A DNA stretch of 9,037 nucleotides from an uncultured Verrucomicrobium sp. (lineage in GTDB: Bacteria > Verrucomicrobiota > Verrucomicrobiia > Methylacidiphilales > GAS474). The notes below the pieces were generated by a model. That model was not told the origin of the DNA, did no database searches, and saw nothing but the letters and a program-made list of their open reading frames with translations. The DNA lies in the NCBI GenBank assembly GCA_903889845.1, contig CAISZB010000297.1, positions 1 to 9,037 on the forward strand, given 5' to 3'. The translations under genes were made by a program, and so were the position numbers. Of the stretch, positions 1 through 6,966 are shown one piece after another (position 1 is the first letter of the stretch; the number at the start of each line of letters is the position of its first letter).

Positions 1-1
1 C

Positions 2-511
2 CCCTTCGAGGCCTTCGACAACGAGGGCGACCCCGGCGACGGCGTCTACGACTACCTGGGCGACGAGATCCACAAGACGATCCGCGTCGGCTCCCACGAC
101 ATCACGGAAGTCCTCCGCCGCCGCATGGACCTGAGCCGCAGCACCAGCTCCGGCCAATGGCCCATCGTCGGCGGGCTGCCCAGCAGCCACGTCCCCTTCG
201 GGGCCTCCTTCGGCGCGCTGCGGAACTTCTTCATGCACGTCAACGCGGAGCTGATCATCTACGGCGGGACCGACCCGAACGCCAAGGTGCGGATCAGCGG
301 CCGGAACATAGACGTGAAGCCGGACGGCACCTTCACCTTCCACTTCAACTTCCCCGACGGCCAGTTCCACATCCCGATCGAGGCGACCTCCCCCGACGGG
401 GTCGAGAAACGGTCCGCCCTCCTCTCCTTCCTCCGTCTGAGCGACTTCATCGGCAAGGTCGACGCGACGGAACAAACGCCCCGTCCCGAGCCCTTCGGCC
501 GCATGGCCTGA
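2..511 (+). CDS. DUF4912-type protein, C-terminal part (5' end outside window)
   Basis: The frame is open from the left edge, so this is the last ~169 residues of a longer protein; the ATG at 125 is internal. The visible part has an acidic Gly/Asp/Tyr-rich stretch, a Ser/Gly/Pro linker (GGLPSSHVPFG) and a compact beta-rich module starting FFMHVNAELIIYGGTDPNAK and continuing through KPDGTF and FNFPDGQF to IEATSPDG. That module looks like the Ig-like domain I associate with the C-terminus of DUF4912 proteins in Verrucomicrobia, where the family is often encoded beside GH57 genes, as here. No catalytic residues are visible; a carbohydrate-associated role rests only on the neighbour. The GH57 gene follows on the same strand with no terminator between, so the two are probably co-transcribed. 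The family call is moderate because the DUF4912 core itself lies outside the window. Confidence 0.72.
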   Translation, partial: PFEAFDNEGDPGDGVYDYLGDEIHKTIRVGSHDITEVLRRRMDLSRSTSSGQWPIVGGLPSSHVPFGASFGALRNFFMHVNAELIIYGGTDPNAKVRISGRNIDVKPDGTFTFHFNFPDGQFHIPIEATSPDGVEKRSALLSFLRLSDFIGKVDATEQTPRPEPFGRMA

Positions 512-609
512 TTCCCGCCCAGCCCTGAGCCCTTTCCTCCCGTCCGCCCACCGAGGCGATGGGAGGTCGCCCTTCTCCCCACACGTCCACCCCCCAAAAA
601 CCGTCCTCT

Positions 610-2199
610 ATGCATTCCGAGCCTCAGGGCTATCTCTCGCTGATCCTCCACGCGCATCTCCCCTTCGTCCGCCACCCCGAATACGAGAACTTCCTCGAGG
701 AAGACTGGCTCTACGAGGCCATCACCGAGACCTACATCCCGCTCGTCAACATGATGGACGGGCTGCTGGACGACGGCATCGACTTCCGCCTCACGATGTC
801 GATGACGCCGCCGCTCTGCGCGATGCTCTCCGACCCCCTCCTCCAGGGCCGCTACCTGCGGGAACTGGAGCGCCTGATCGAGCTCTCCCACAAGGAAATC
901 GACCGGACCCGGAACAACCACGAGTTCCACGAGCTGGCCTGGTTCTACAAGAACATGCTGGAGAACTGCCGCTACGTCTTCGCCGACAAATACGGCCGCA
1001 ACCTCCTCACCGCCTTCAAGAAATTCCAGGACGCCGGGAAGCTGGAAATCATCACCTGCGGCGCCACCCACGGCTACCTGCCGCTGATGATGGACTACCC
1101 GGAAGCCGTCCGCGCGCAGATCCTCGTCGCCCGCGACCACTACAAGGAATGCTTCGGGCGCGACCCGCGCGGCATCTGGCTGCCGGAATGCGCCTACGTC
1201 CCCGGCGTCGACAAGTTCCTCCAGGAGGCCGAAATCCGCTGGTTCACCGTCGACAGCCACGGCGTCCTCTTCGCCGAGCCCCGGCCCGCCTACGGCATCT
1301 TCGCCCCCATCTTCACGCCCAGCGGCCCCGCCGCCTTCGGTCGCGACGTGGAGTCGAGCAAGCAGGTCTGGAGCGCCGAGGAAGGCTACCCCGGCGACGT
1401 CAACTACCGGGAATTCTACCGCGACGTCGGCTTCGACCTCGACTACGACTACATCCGCCCCTACATCCAGCCGAACGGGCAGCGGAAATTCGTCGGCCTC
1501 AAATACTACAAGATCACCGGCAAGACCCCGAGCAAGGAAGCCTACCGCCCCAGCGTCGCCCGGGAAATCTCCGCCAGCCATGCCGGGAACTTCATGTACA
1601 ATCGGCAGAAGCAGATCGAGCACCTGCGCGGCGTCATGGGCCGCCCCCCGATCGTCATCGCCCCCTACGACGCGGAGCTCTACGGCCACTGGTGGTTCGA
1701 GGGGCCCCAGTTCCTCAACTTCTTCCTCCGCAAGACGGCCTGCGACCAGAACGTCTTCAAGACGACGACGCCGAGCGAGTACCTGACGAAGTTCCCGACC
1801 CAGCAGATCGCCACGCCCTCCGCCTCCTCGTGGGGAGACAAGGGGCATTGGGAAGTCTGGCTCAGCTCCGTCAACGACTGGATCTACCCGCACCTCCACC
1901 GCGCCGCCGAGCGGATGATCTCCCTCGCCCGCCGCAACGCCAACGCCTACGGCCTGACCGACCGCGCCCTGAAGCAGGCCGCGCGGGAACTCCTGCTGGC
2001 CCAATCGAGCGACTGGGCCTTCATCATGAAGATGGGCACGATGGTCCCCTACGCCGTGAAGCGGACGAAGGACCACCTCCTCCGCTTCAACCGGATCTGC
2101 GACGAAATCGAGCAGAACCGGATCAACGAGGAATTCCTGGGCAACTGCGAGTGGCGGGACAATATTTTCCCGAACGTCAACTGGCGGTATTACCTGTGA
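610..2199 (+). CDS. Glycoside hydrolase family 57, 1,4-alpha-glucan branching enzyme type
   Basis: A cytoplasmic enzyme of 529 residues, close to the size of characterised GH57 branching enzymes; it probably forms alpha-1,6 branches in glycogen-like glucan. GH57 motifs appear in order: HAHLPF near residue 14; GIWLPECAY, whose Glu193 aligns with the family nucleophile; WFTVDSHGVLF; PYDAELYGHWWFEG, whose Asp354 aligns with the general acid/base; and SSWGDKGHWEVWL. The helical C-terminal part (WAFIMKMG to the end) is typical of the branching-enzyme subgroup (DUF1957). No signal peptide is visible. An in-frame ATG at 559 would add 17 residues, but that extension is low-complexity and family members start almost directly at the GYLxLxLHAHLPF strand, so 610 is preferred although it has no Shine-Dalgarno sequence. 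Amylase or glucanotransferase activity cannot be excluded from motifs alone. Confidence 0.9.
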   Translation: MHSEPQGYLSLILHAHLPFVRHPEYENFLEEDWLYEAITETYIPLVNMMDGLLDDGIDFRLTMSMTPPLCAMLSDPLLQGRYLRELERLIELSHKEIDRTRNNHEFHELAWFYKNMLENCRYVFADKYGRNLLTAFKKFQDAGKLEIITCGATHGYLPLMMDYPEAVRAQILVARDHYKECFGRDPRGIWLPECAYVPGVDKFLQEAEIRWFTVDSHGVLFAEPRPAYGIFAPIFTPSGPAAFGRDVESSKQVWSAEEGYPGDVNYREFYRDVGFDLDYDYIRPYIQPNGQRKFVGLKYYKITGKTPSKEAYRPSVAREISASHAGNFMYNRQKQIEHLRGVMGRPPIVIAPYDAELYGHWWFEGPQFLNFFLRKTACDQNVFKTTTPSEYLTKFPTQQIATPSASSWGDKGHWEVWLSSVNDWIYPHLHRAAERMISLARRNANAYGLTDRALKQAARELLLAQSSDWAFIMKMGTMVPYAVKRTKDHLLRFNRICDEIEQNRINEEFLGNCEWRDNIFPNVNWRYYL

Positions 2200-2240
2200 T
2201 GCGGGGGGCCTTCGCCGCCCGCGCCCCTTCGTCCCCTTCC

Positions 2241-3425
2241 ATGACCCTGCCGAGTAAAGCGCACCGGTTCGCCCTTGCCCTGCTCTGTGGCCTCGGCGTG
2301 CTCCTTCAAACCCGCGCCCTGGCCGAAGAAGCCGCCTCCCCCTTCCAGGACCTGTCCTTCGACACCGCGCTGAAAAAAGCGGGGGAGGAGAACAAGATCG
2401 TCTTCGTCGACTTCTTCACCACGTGGTGCGGCCCGTGCAAGATGCTCGACGAAACCACGTGGCGCGATCCCGCCGTGATTGCCCTGCTGAAGGAAAAGAC
2501 CGTCGCCCTGCGGATCGATGCCGAGAAAAACGCCGACCTGGCCAACCGCTACCACGTCGAGGCCTATCCCACGATGGCCCTCCTCAAGCCCGACGGGACC
2601 GTCCTCGACACGCTGGTCGGCTACCGGGACGCGAAGACCTTCACCGCCGATTTCACCTCGTCCCTGGCGGGCAAGGGCAGCCTCGCCCGGGCCAAGGAAG
2701 CCAGCGATCAGGCAAAGGGAGCCGACGCCCAGGCCCAGGCCCGATTCAATCTGGGAGACGAACTGGCCCGGAAAGGAAGCTATGCCGAGGCCCTGGCCGA
2801 ATACCTCTGGTGCTTCGACGACGGGATGAAGAAGGCCCAATCCTACTCCGGCGTCCGGGTCAGCTTCCTCACCAGCCGCATCGCCGACTTGGGCAAGCAC
2901 TATCCCCCCGCCCTCGACGCCCTGCGCACCCGCCGGGATGCGGCGGCAAAGGTCCTGGAGGAAGCCCCCGGCGACTCCTCGGCTCTGAGCGACTTCTCCA
3001 GCCTCAACCATGCCTTGGGGGAAGACCCAAAGACCCTCGCCTTCTTCGACAAGCTCCCCCCGCAGAGCCCGGCCCGCACCGCCATCGGCTACCACGTCTT
3101 CGATCTCCTTCTGGAAGCCAAGCGCTACGACGATGCGGTCGTCGCGATGCCGTATGCGAGCTTCATGCAAACCTTCCAGGCCATCGTCGCCCAAGCGCAC
3201 AGCCCCGCCATGTCCGGTCTTCCCGCCGATGCCGTCGCCTCCATGCTCGCCTATCAGATCACCTCGGCGGCCAAGGAACTCGAAGCCCTCGCCGGGGCGG
3301 GCCAAGCCGACAACGCCCGGGCCCTCATCAAGACCGTCCTCGACCTCGACCATTCGGACAAGACCCTCGCCCAGCTCCGCGAGCACCTTGCCCGGGCGGG
3401 CCATCCCGAGTTGATGCCGAAGTAA
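2241..3425 (+). CDS. Exported thioredoxin-fold protein with TPR-like C-terminal region
   Basis: A protein of 394 residues. The N-terminus is a good Sec signal peptide: basic KAHR, hydrophobic core FALALLCGLGVLL, and an ALA-EE cleavage site after residue 28. The thioredoxin domain (about 35-145) carries the redox motif WCGPC (Cys63, Cys66) in FVDFFTTWCGPCKMLDE and the cis-proline in EAYPT (Pro110). TTWRDPAVIALL resembles the DsbD C-terminal/thioredoxin_7 type. From about residue 167 the protein is helical; ARFNLGDELARKGSYAEALA reads as a TPR repeat, and later helices are more degenerate. It probably acts as a periplasmic disulfide reductase or exchange protein; no partner is shown. An alternative ATG at 2199 overlaps the GH57 stop (TGATG) and would allow coupling, but adds 14 residues ahead of the signal peptide. 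No terminator separates it from the GH57 gene. Confidence 0.83.
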   Translation: MTLPSKAHRFALALLCGLGVLLQTRALAEEAASPFQDLSFDTALKKAGEENKIVFVDFFTTWCGPCKMLDETTWRDPAVIALLKEKTVALRIDAEKNADLANRYHVEAYPTMALLKPDGTVLDTLVGYRDAKTFTADFTSSLAGKGSLARAKEASDQAKGADAQAQARFNLGDELARKGSYAEALAEYLWCFDDGMKKAQSYSGVRVSFLTSRIADLGKHYPPALDALRTRRDAAAKVLEEAPGDSSALSDFSSLNHALGEDPKTLAFFDKLPPQSPARTAIGYHVFDLLLEAKRYDDAVVAMPYASFMQTFQAIVAQAHSPAMSGLPADAVASMLAYQITSAAKELEALAGAGQADNARALIKTVLDLDHSDKTLAQLREHLARAGHPELMPK

Positions 3426-3440
3426 CCGGCAGTCCGGGCC

Positions 3441-4586
3441 TCACCCGAACAAAATCCGCGCCGAGGCCGTCCAATCGGGCTTCCGCGACCAGACCTTCCC
3501 CGCCTCGCCCATCTTCGCGCGGAGCGCGTCGTCGGCGATGAGGCGGCCCAGCACCTTCGAAAGCGCGGTCACGTCCCCCTCCTCGACGAGGAGCCCCGTC
3601 TCCCCGTCCCGTACCGCCTCCTCGACCCCGCCGGAGCGGTAGCCGACGACGGCCTTGCCGAAGGCCCCGGCCTCCAGGTACGTCATCCCGAAGCCCTCGA
3701 CACTCCGGGCCAGGGCGCGGCTGCTCATCACATAAAGATCACACTGGCCGAAGACGGAGGCCATCTCCTCCTCTGGAATCTCGCCCAGGTGGGCGAAGGG
3801 AACCCCGCCCTCACGGCAGACCCGCCCGATGTCGCGCAGGTAATCGGGATCGCCCGCGCCGCCGACCTGATAGACCAGCCCGCGCCGGACCTCCGAAGGA
3901 AGGAGGGCCAGGGCGCGGGCCGTATCGATCTGCCCCTTGCGCGGGTGGATGCGGGCCAGCGTCAGGATGCGGAAGGGCCGGGTGCCCAGCGGGGCGCGGA
4001 CCTCTTCCTTCTCCAGTTCCCGGTCCGCCGCAACCCGCAGCGCCTGGCGCAGGGCGCAGGGGACGACGGTCACCTTCCGCCCTCCCGTCAACAGCCCGCT
4101 CTCCTCCACCAGCCGCGCGGCGCAGCGGGAGGAGGCATAGACAGGCCGGTCGGCCAGCCACCGGCGCGCGGCGCGGAAGAGGCCCGGATGGCGGCGGTAG
4201 CGCAACGCCTCCGATCCGTGGAAAATCGGCGCGGCCTCGACCTCCTTCAACAGGCCCAGGCGATGGAAATAGAGGAACGCGAGGTGCGCCCCCACGCTGC
4301 CCAGAAAGATCCGCCGCCCCTGTAGCTCCTTCCTGCGGCAAAACAACGCGGCCATGAAACGGAGTTGATCCGGCAGGCGCAGCGATCCTTTCCCGCCCAG
4401 GAAACCGAGCCGCCGCACCGGCACCCCCCGCCCGTCCTCCGCATGGGCCGCCCCCGGCGTCCACACCTCGGCGGGGACGCCTGCAGCGAAGGCGGCATTC
4501 GCCACCTCGGCGCAGAAGACCCCCGCGCCGCCCCGGAACGGGGCGTACTCATGAGTGATGACGACTGAGGGCCTCGCCGGTTTCAT
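3441..4586 (-). CDS. Glycosyltransferase family 4 (GT-B fold)
   Basis: A protein of 381 residues, normal for GT4, predicted to move a sugar from an activated donor onto an unknown acceptor. The N-terminal Rossmann domain opens with VVITHEYAPFRGGAGVFC, the Gly-rich acceptor-side loop of the family. The C-terminal domain starts at FRILTLARIHPRKG (Arg212 and Lys217, donor phosphate contacts) and includes VYQVGGAGDP, HLGEIPEEEM and the E-x7-E signature EGFGMTYLE (Glu297, Glu305), followed by GGVEEAVRDGETGLLV. There is no signal peptide or membrane segment, so it is cytosolic or membrane-peripheral. The start fits the family's N-terminus; the upstream DNA is A-rich with no Shine-Dalgarno sequence. 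It converges on the thioredoxin gene with a 15-bp gap and diverges from the ACP-dehydratase gene across 84 bp, which hints at a link with lipid assembly. Sugar and acceptor cannot be read from sequence. Confidence 0.9.
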   Translation of the reverse strand: MKPARPSVVITHEYAPFRGGAGVFCAEVANAAFAAGVPAEVWTPGAAHAEDGRGVPVRRLGFLGGKGSLRLPDQLRFMAALFCRRKELQGRRIFLGSVGAHLAFLYFHRLGLLKEVEAAPIFHGSEALRYRRHPGLFRAARRWLADRPVYASSRCAARLVEESGLLTGGRKVTVVPCALRQALRVAADRELEKEEVRAPLGTRPFRILTLARIHPRKGQIDTARALALLPSEVRRGLVYQVGGAGDPDYLRDIGRVCREGGVPFAHLGEIPEEEMASVFGQCDLYVMSSRALARSVEGFGMTYLEAGAFGKAVVGYRSGGVEEAVRDGETGLLVEEGDVTALSKVLGRLIADDALRAKMGEAGKVWSRKPDWTASARILFG

Positions 4587-4670
4587 AAGTTTTTTTGGGA
4601 ATAGGGCGTTTTAGCCTTTACGCATCCCTCGCGGGACTTAAATTTACCGTTCACAGTTTACTGGAGATCT
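4587..4670. promoter_or_regulatory. Divergent intergenic region with candidate promoter for the ACP-dehydratase gene
   Basis: This 84-bp spacer is clearly more AT-rich than its surroundings and must hold the promoters of both the leftward GT gene and the rightward ACP-dehydratase gene. For the rightward gene a weak sigma70-like pair is visible: TTTACG at 4617-4622 and TAAATT at 4639-4644, 16 bp apart, each 4/6 to consensus. A T run at 4590-4596 (an A run for the leftward transcript) lies next to the GT start. No convincing leftward hexamers or operator palindrome were found. Confidence 0.4.
4663..4666 (+). promoter_or_regulatory. Ribosome binding site GGAG for the ACP-dehydratase gene
   Basis: GGAG lies four bases before the ATG at 4671. 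Most starts in this window have no Shine-Dalgarno match, so this one supports the chosen start. Confidence 0.6.
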
Positions 4671-5591
4671 ATGCCGTTGGATGAGAAACAAGTTGCCGAC
4701 CTGAAACAAGCCTTAAGACGGTGCAAGCCCGAAGTTTTTGAAGGCGTCCTGAAGTTCCGCAACGAAAACGACCTCGCCGTCGTCCCGATGGTCGTCCGCG
4801 GCATCATCGAGCGGTACCTCCCCGCCGAGTCGAAGGTCTCCATGGCCGACACCACCTCGGAAACCCTCCTGCCCGAAGACCTCGGCATCGATTCCCTCAC
4901 CATGCTGGAAATCGTCCTCTCCATCGAGGAGGCCCTCGGCTTCCGCATCGAGGACAGCGAGCTGCGGAACATCCGCACCATGGGCGACGTCACCACCTTC
5001 ATCGACAAGAAGATCTCCGGCGAGCCGACCGACGGCCCCGCCGCCGCCGTGGCGAAGAAATTCACCCGCGAGGAGATCGCCCTGATCGTCCCGCAGCAGC
5101 CCCCCTTCCTCTTCCTCGACGACGCCGTGATCGAGGGCGATTCCTTCACCGCCACCTACCTCCTGAAGGGCGACGAACTCTTCTTCGACGGCCACTTCAA
5201 GAACGATCCCGTCGTCCCCGCCGCGATCGTCTTCGAGGCTCTGGGCCAGGCCTGCTGCCTCTGGGTCCTCGACGAGGGCGTGAAGCGCCTCGACCAGCCC
5301 GTGGCGAACAACCAGGTCGTCTTCGCCTCCCTCGACGGCGCCTCCTTCCACAAGCGCGCGAAGCCGGGCGACCGGCTCGAATTCGAGGCGAAGCTCCTGC
5401 GCCTCCGCGCCCCCGTCGCCCTCTTCGAGGGGACCGTCCGCGTCGCCGGGGCCAAGGTGGCCCGGATCGAAAAGCTGATCCTCGCCTTCGGCGACATCGA
5501 AAGCCTGGAAAAGGTCGCCGCCGAGCAGGAAGCCGCGGACCAAGCGGCCGCCGCCGAAGCCGCCGTCCCCACGCCCGCCGCGACGGCCTAG
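4671..5591 (+). CDS. Acyl carrier protein fused to a hotdog-fold (FabZ-like) 3-hydroxyacyl-ACP dehydratase
   Basis: A two-domain protein of 306 residues. After a ~35-residue N-terminal extension, residues about 38-115 form an acyl carrier domain with LGIDSLTMLE, in which Ser75 is the expected phosphopantetheine site. A short Ala/Gly/Pro linker leads to a hotdog domain (about 130-275) with PFLFLDDAVIEGD and the active-site segment FFDGHFKNDPVVPAAIVFEA. His175 and Glu189, 14 residues apart, match the FabZ catalytic pair; a Glu rather than Asp points to FabZ rather than FabA. Oddities: the usual PHRYPFL reads PQQPPFL, GHFP reads GHFK, and the PG before the catalytic helix reads PA. The last ~20 residues are an Ala-rich tail. 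It would dehydrate 3-hydroxyacyl chains, perhaps on its own carrier domain. A ketosynthase and a reductase follow, after a strong terminator. Confidence 0.87.
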   Translation: MPLDEKQVADLKQALRRCKPEVFEGVLKFRNENDLAVVPMVVRGIIERYLPAESKVSMADTTSETLLPEDLGIDSLTMLEIVLSIEEALGFRIEDSELRNIRTMGDVTTFIDKKISGEPTDGPAAAVAKKFTREEIALIVPQQPPFLFLDDAVIEGDSFTATYLLKGDELFFDGHFKNDPVVPAAIVFEALGQACCLWVLDEGVKRLDQPVANNQVVFASLDGASFHKRAKPGDRLEFEAKLLRLRAPVALFEGTVRVAGAKVARIEKLILAFGDIESLEKVAAEQEAADQAAAAEAAVPTPAATA

Positions 5592-5620
5592 CCCGGTTCC
5601 CCTCAAAAAACGCCCAAAAC

Positions 5621-5656
5621 GCCCGGATCGCACCCCGATCCGGGCATTTTTTTTTT
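5621..5656 (+). terminator. Strong intrinsic terminator after the ACP-dehydratase gene
   Basis: A perfect 10-bp stem, GCCCGGATCG (5621-5630) with CGATCCGGGC (5636-5645), encloses the loop CACCC and is followed by one A and ten T residues (5647-5656). It lies about 30 bases after the ACP-dehydratase stop and should end that transcript before the ketosynthase gene. For the opposite strand the upstream A runs are broken, so it works mainly rightward. Confidence 0.93.
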
Positions 5657-5689
5657 GCATCGCCCTTTCATCTCTATAGGTTCCTACCC
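5657..5689 (+). promoter_or_regulatory. Short leader before the ketosynthase gene, possible -10 element
   Basis: Only 33 bases separate the terminator T run from the ketosynthase ATG. TATAGG at 5675-5680 matches a -10 hexamer at 4/6, but no good -35 lies at normal spacing; TTGCAT at 5655-5660 is weak and only 14 bp away. If this is a promoter, transcription would start within a few bases of the ATG and the message would be leaderless. There is no Shine-Dalgarno sequence. Confidence 0.25.
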
Positions 5690-6966
5690 ATGCGTCGCGT
5701 CGTCGTCACCGGTCTCGGATTTGTCACCAGCATCGGGAATTCCAAGGCCCAGGTCCTGGAAAGCCTCCGCGAGGTCAAGACCGGCATCGGCCTCTTCGAC
5801 GAATTCGCCGGGGCCGACGTCCCCGTGAAACTCGCCGGGATCATCAAGGACTTCGCCTTCCCCACCATCGATCCCGAGGACTGGACCATCCCCGCCGAGT
5901 ACAAGCTGACCCGCGCCCACCTCCGCTCCATGGGGCCGAACGCCGTCTTCGGCTACGCCGCCGTCCAGCAGGCCGCCGCCGAGGCGGGTCTCCCCCCGGA
6001 CCTCATTTCCCACCCCCGCACCGGCCTCCTCTGCGCCTCCGCCGGATCGATGTGGCTGATGTACGAGCACTACCAGGTCATGATGACCCGGGGCGTCCAG
6101 AAGTGCCAGCCCCTGAGCATGGTCGCCTCCATTCCCGGCACCCTGAACATCAACCTCGGCGCCCTCTACAAGATCAAGGGCTCCTCCTGGGGCCTCATCA
6201 GCGCCTGCGCCTCCTCCGCCCACGCCACCGGCAGCGCCCTCGACCTCATCCGCATGGGGCGGCAGGACGTCGTCTTCTGCGTCGGCGCGGAAGACAACTC
6301 GAAGTTCACCGGCCTCCCCTTCGCCGGCATCCGCGCCCTCAGCACCGGGACCGATCCCCGCCTCACCCCCTGCGCCTTCGACAAGAAGCGGGACGGCTTC
6401 GTCTTCACCGGCGGCGGCGCCACCCTCGTCCTGGAGGAGCTGGAACACGCGAAACAGCGCGGCGCGAACATCCTGGCGGAGATCGTCGGCTGGGGCGAGT
6501 CGTCCGACGGCTACAACATCATGGCCCCCGACCCCACCGGCGACGGCCTGGCCCGCGCCATGCGCAACGCCCTCGACGACTCGAAGCTCAATCCCGCCGA
6601 CATCGACTACATCAACGCCCACGCCACCTCCACCCCGCCCGGCGACATCGCCGAGATCGGCGCGATCAAGACCGTCTTCGGCGCGACGACCGAGGGAAAG
6701 AAGCTCCCCTACGTCAGCAGCACGAAGAGCCTCACCGGCCACGGCCTCTGCCTCGCCGGGGCGATGGAAGCCGCCTTCACCGTCCTCGCGATCTCGGAGA
6801 AATTCACCCCGTCTCCGCGAACATCACCGAACTCGACCCCGCCTGCGCCGGGGTCCCCGTCGTCGCCAAGCCGATCGACGCCGCCCCGCGCTACGCCATG
6901 AGCAACTCCAGCGGCTTCGGCGGCGCCAACGTCAGCCTCGTCTTCAAGAAGTGGGAAGGCGCATGA
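5690..6966 (+). CDS. Beta-ketoacyl-ACP synthase, FabB/FabF family, with apparent frameshift near the 3' end
   Basis: This condensing enzyme would extend an acyl chain by two carbons with malonyl-ACP. It begins MRRVVVTGLGFVTSIG and has the nucleophile in SACASSAHATG (Cys173), the histidines in NAHATSTP (His311) and STKSLTGHG (His351), and Lys346. From memory the middle resembles E. coli FabB more than FabF (GRQDVVF, DKKRDGFVFTGGG, LEELEHAKQRGA). The opening frame reads to a TGA at 6899-6901, but after codon 373 its translation becomes a Pro/Ser/Thr-rich run unlike any ketosynthase. The conserved C-terminus (SANITELDPACAG, MSNSSGFGGANVSLVFKK) lies in the -1 frame and ends at 6964-6966. Adding one C to the run at 6807-6810 restores a 425-residue protein. 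The restored stop overlaps the reductase start (ATGA). As written, the product loses the C-terminal strands and GFGG loop and is probably inactive. Confidence 0.85.
6807..6810 (+). other. Frameshift site: C run one base short in the ketosynthase gene
   Basis: Codons read TTC ACC CCG TCT in the opening frame. With five C's instead of four they would read TTC ACC CCC GTC TCC GCG, giving FTPVSANITEL, which lines up without gaps with the E. coli FabB segment FIAPSINIEEL as I remember it. No X-XXY-YYZ slippery heptamer is present, so programmed -1 frameshifting is not supported. A homopolymer sequencing error or a real recent mutation fits better. Confidence 0.8.
6953..6959 (+). promoter_or_regulatory. 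Shine-Dalgarno-like GGGAAGG before the reductase start
   Basis: GGGAAGG lies inside the true 3' end of the ketosynthase gene, three bases before the ATG at 6963. It favours ATG 6963 over the in-frame GTG at 6951, which would add only four residues. Confidence 0.45.

Noticed and set aside
559..609. Upstream ATG start for the GH57 gene
   Set aside because: It would add a low-complexity Pro/Ser/Thr stretch not expected in the family. The GAGG at 553-556 is only two bases from the ATG, too close for a normal ribosome binding site. It remains possible.
512..609. Searched the 98-bp gap before the GH57 gene for a promoter or terminator
   Set aside because: It is C-rich with no hairpin plus T run and no -35/-10 pair; nothing reportable.
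259..2076. A 605-codon open frame on the minus strand opposite the GH57 gene
   Set aside because: It runs antisense to a gene with clear family motifs, shows no recognisable domain, and is rich in Val/Gly/Ala/Asp/Glu as expected when a high-GC3 gene is read in the complementary frame.
1149..2198. Upstream extension of the thioredoxin frame into the GH57 gene, which would give a 758-residue protein
   Set aside because: The added part is Arg/Pro-rich out-of-frame translation of the GH57 gene, and the signal peptide at 2241 marks the real N-terminus.
2190..3404. Long minus-strand open frame opposite the thioredoxin gene
   Set aside because: Same composition-driven shadow; the plus strand carries a signal peptide, WCGPC and a cis-Pro motif.
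3426..3460. Bidirectional terminator between the convergent thioredoxin and GT genes
   Set aside because: Only a 4-bp stem (CGGG/CCCG) with no T run is present; too weak to call.
6803..6815. Programmed -1 ribosomal frameshifting in the ketosynthase gene
   Set aside because: The site reads TTC ACC CCG, with no X-XXY-YYZ heptamer, and no family precedent is known to me; a lost C in a homopolymer explains the data more simply.
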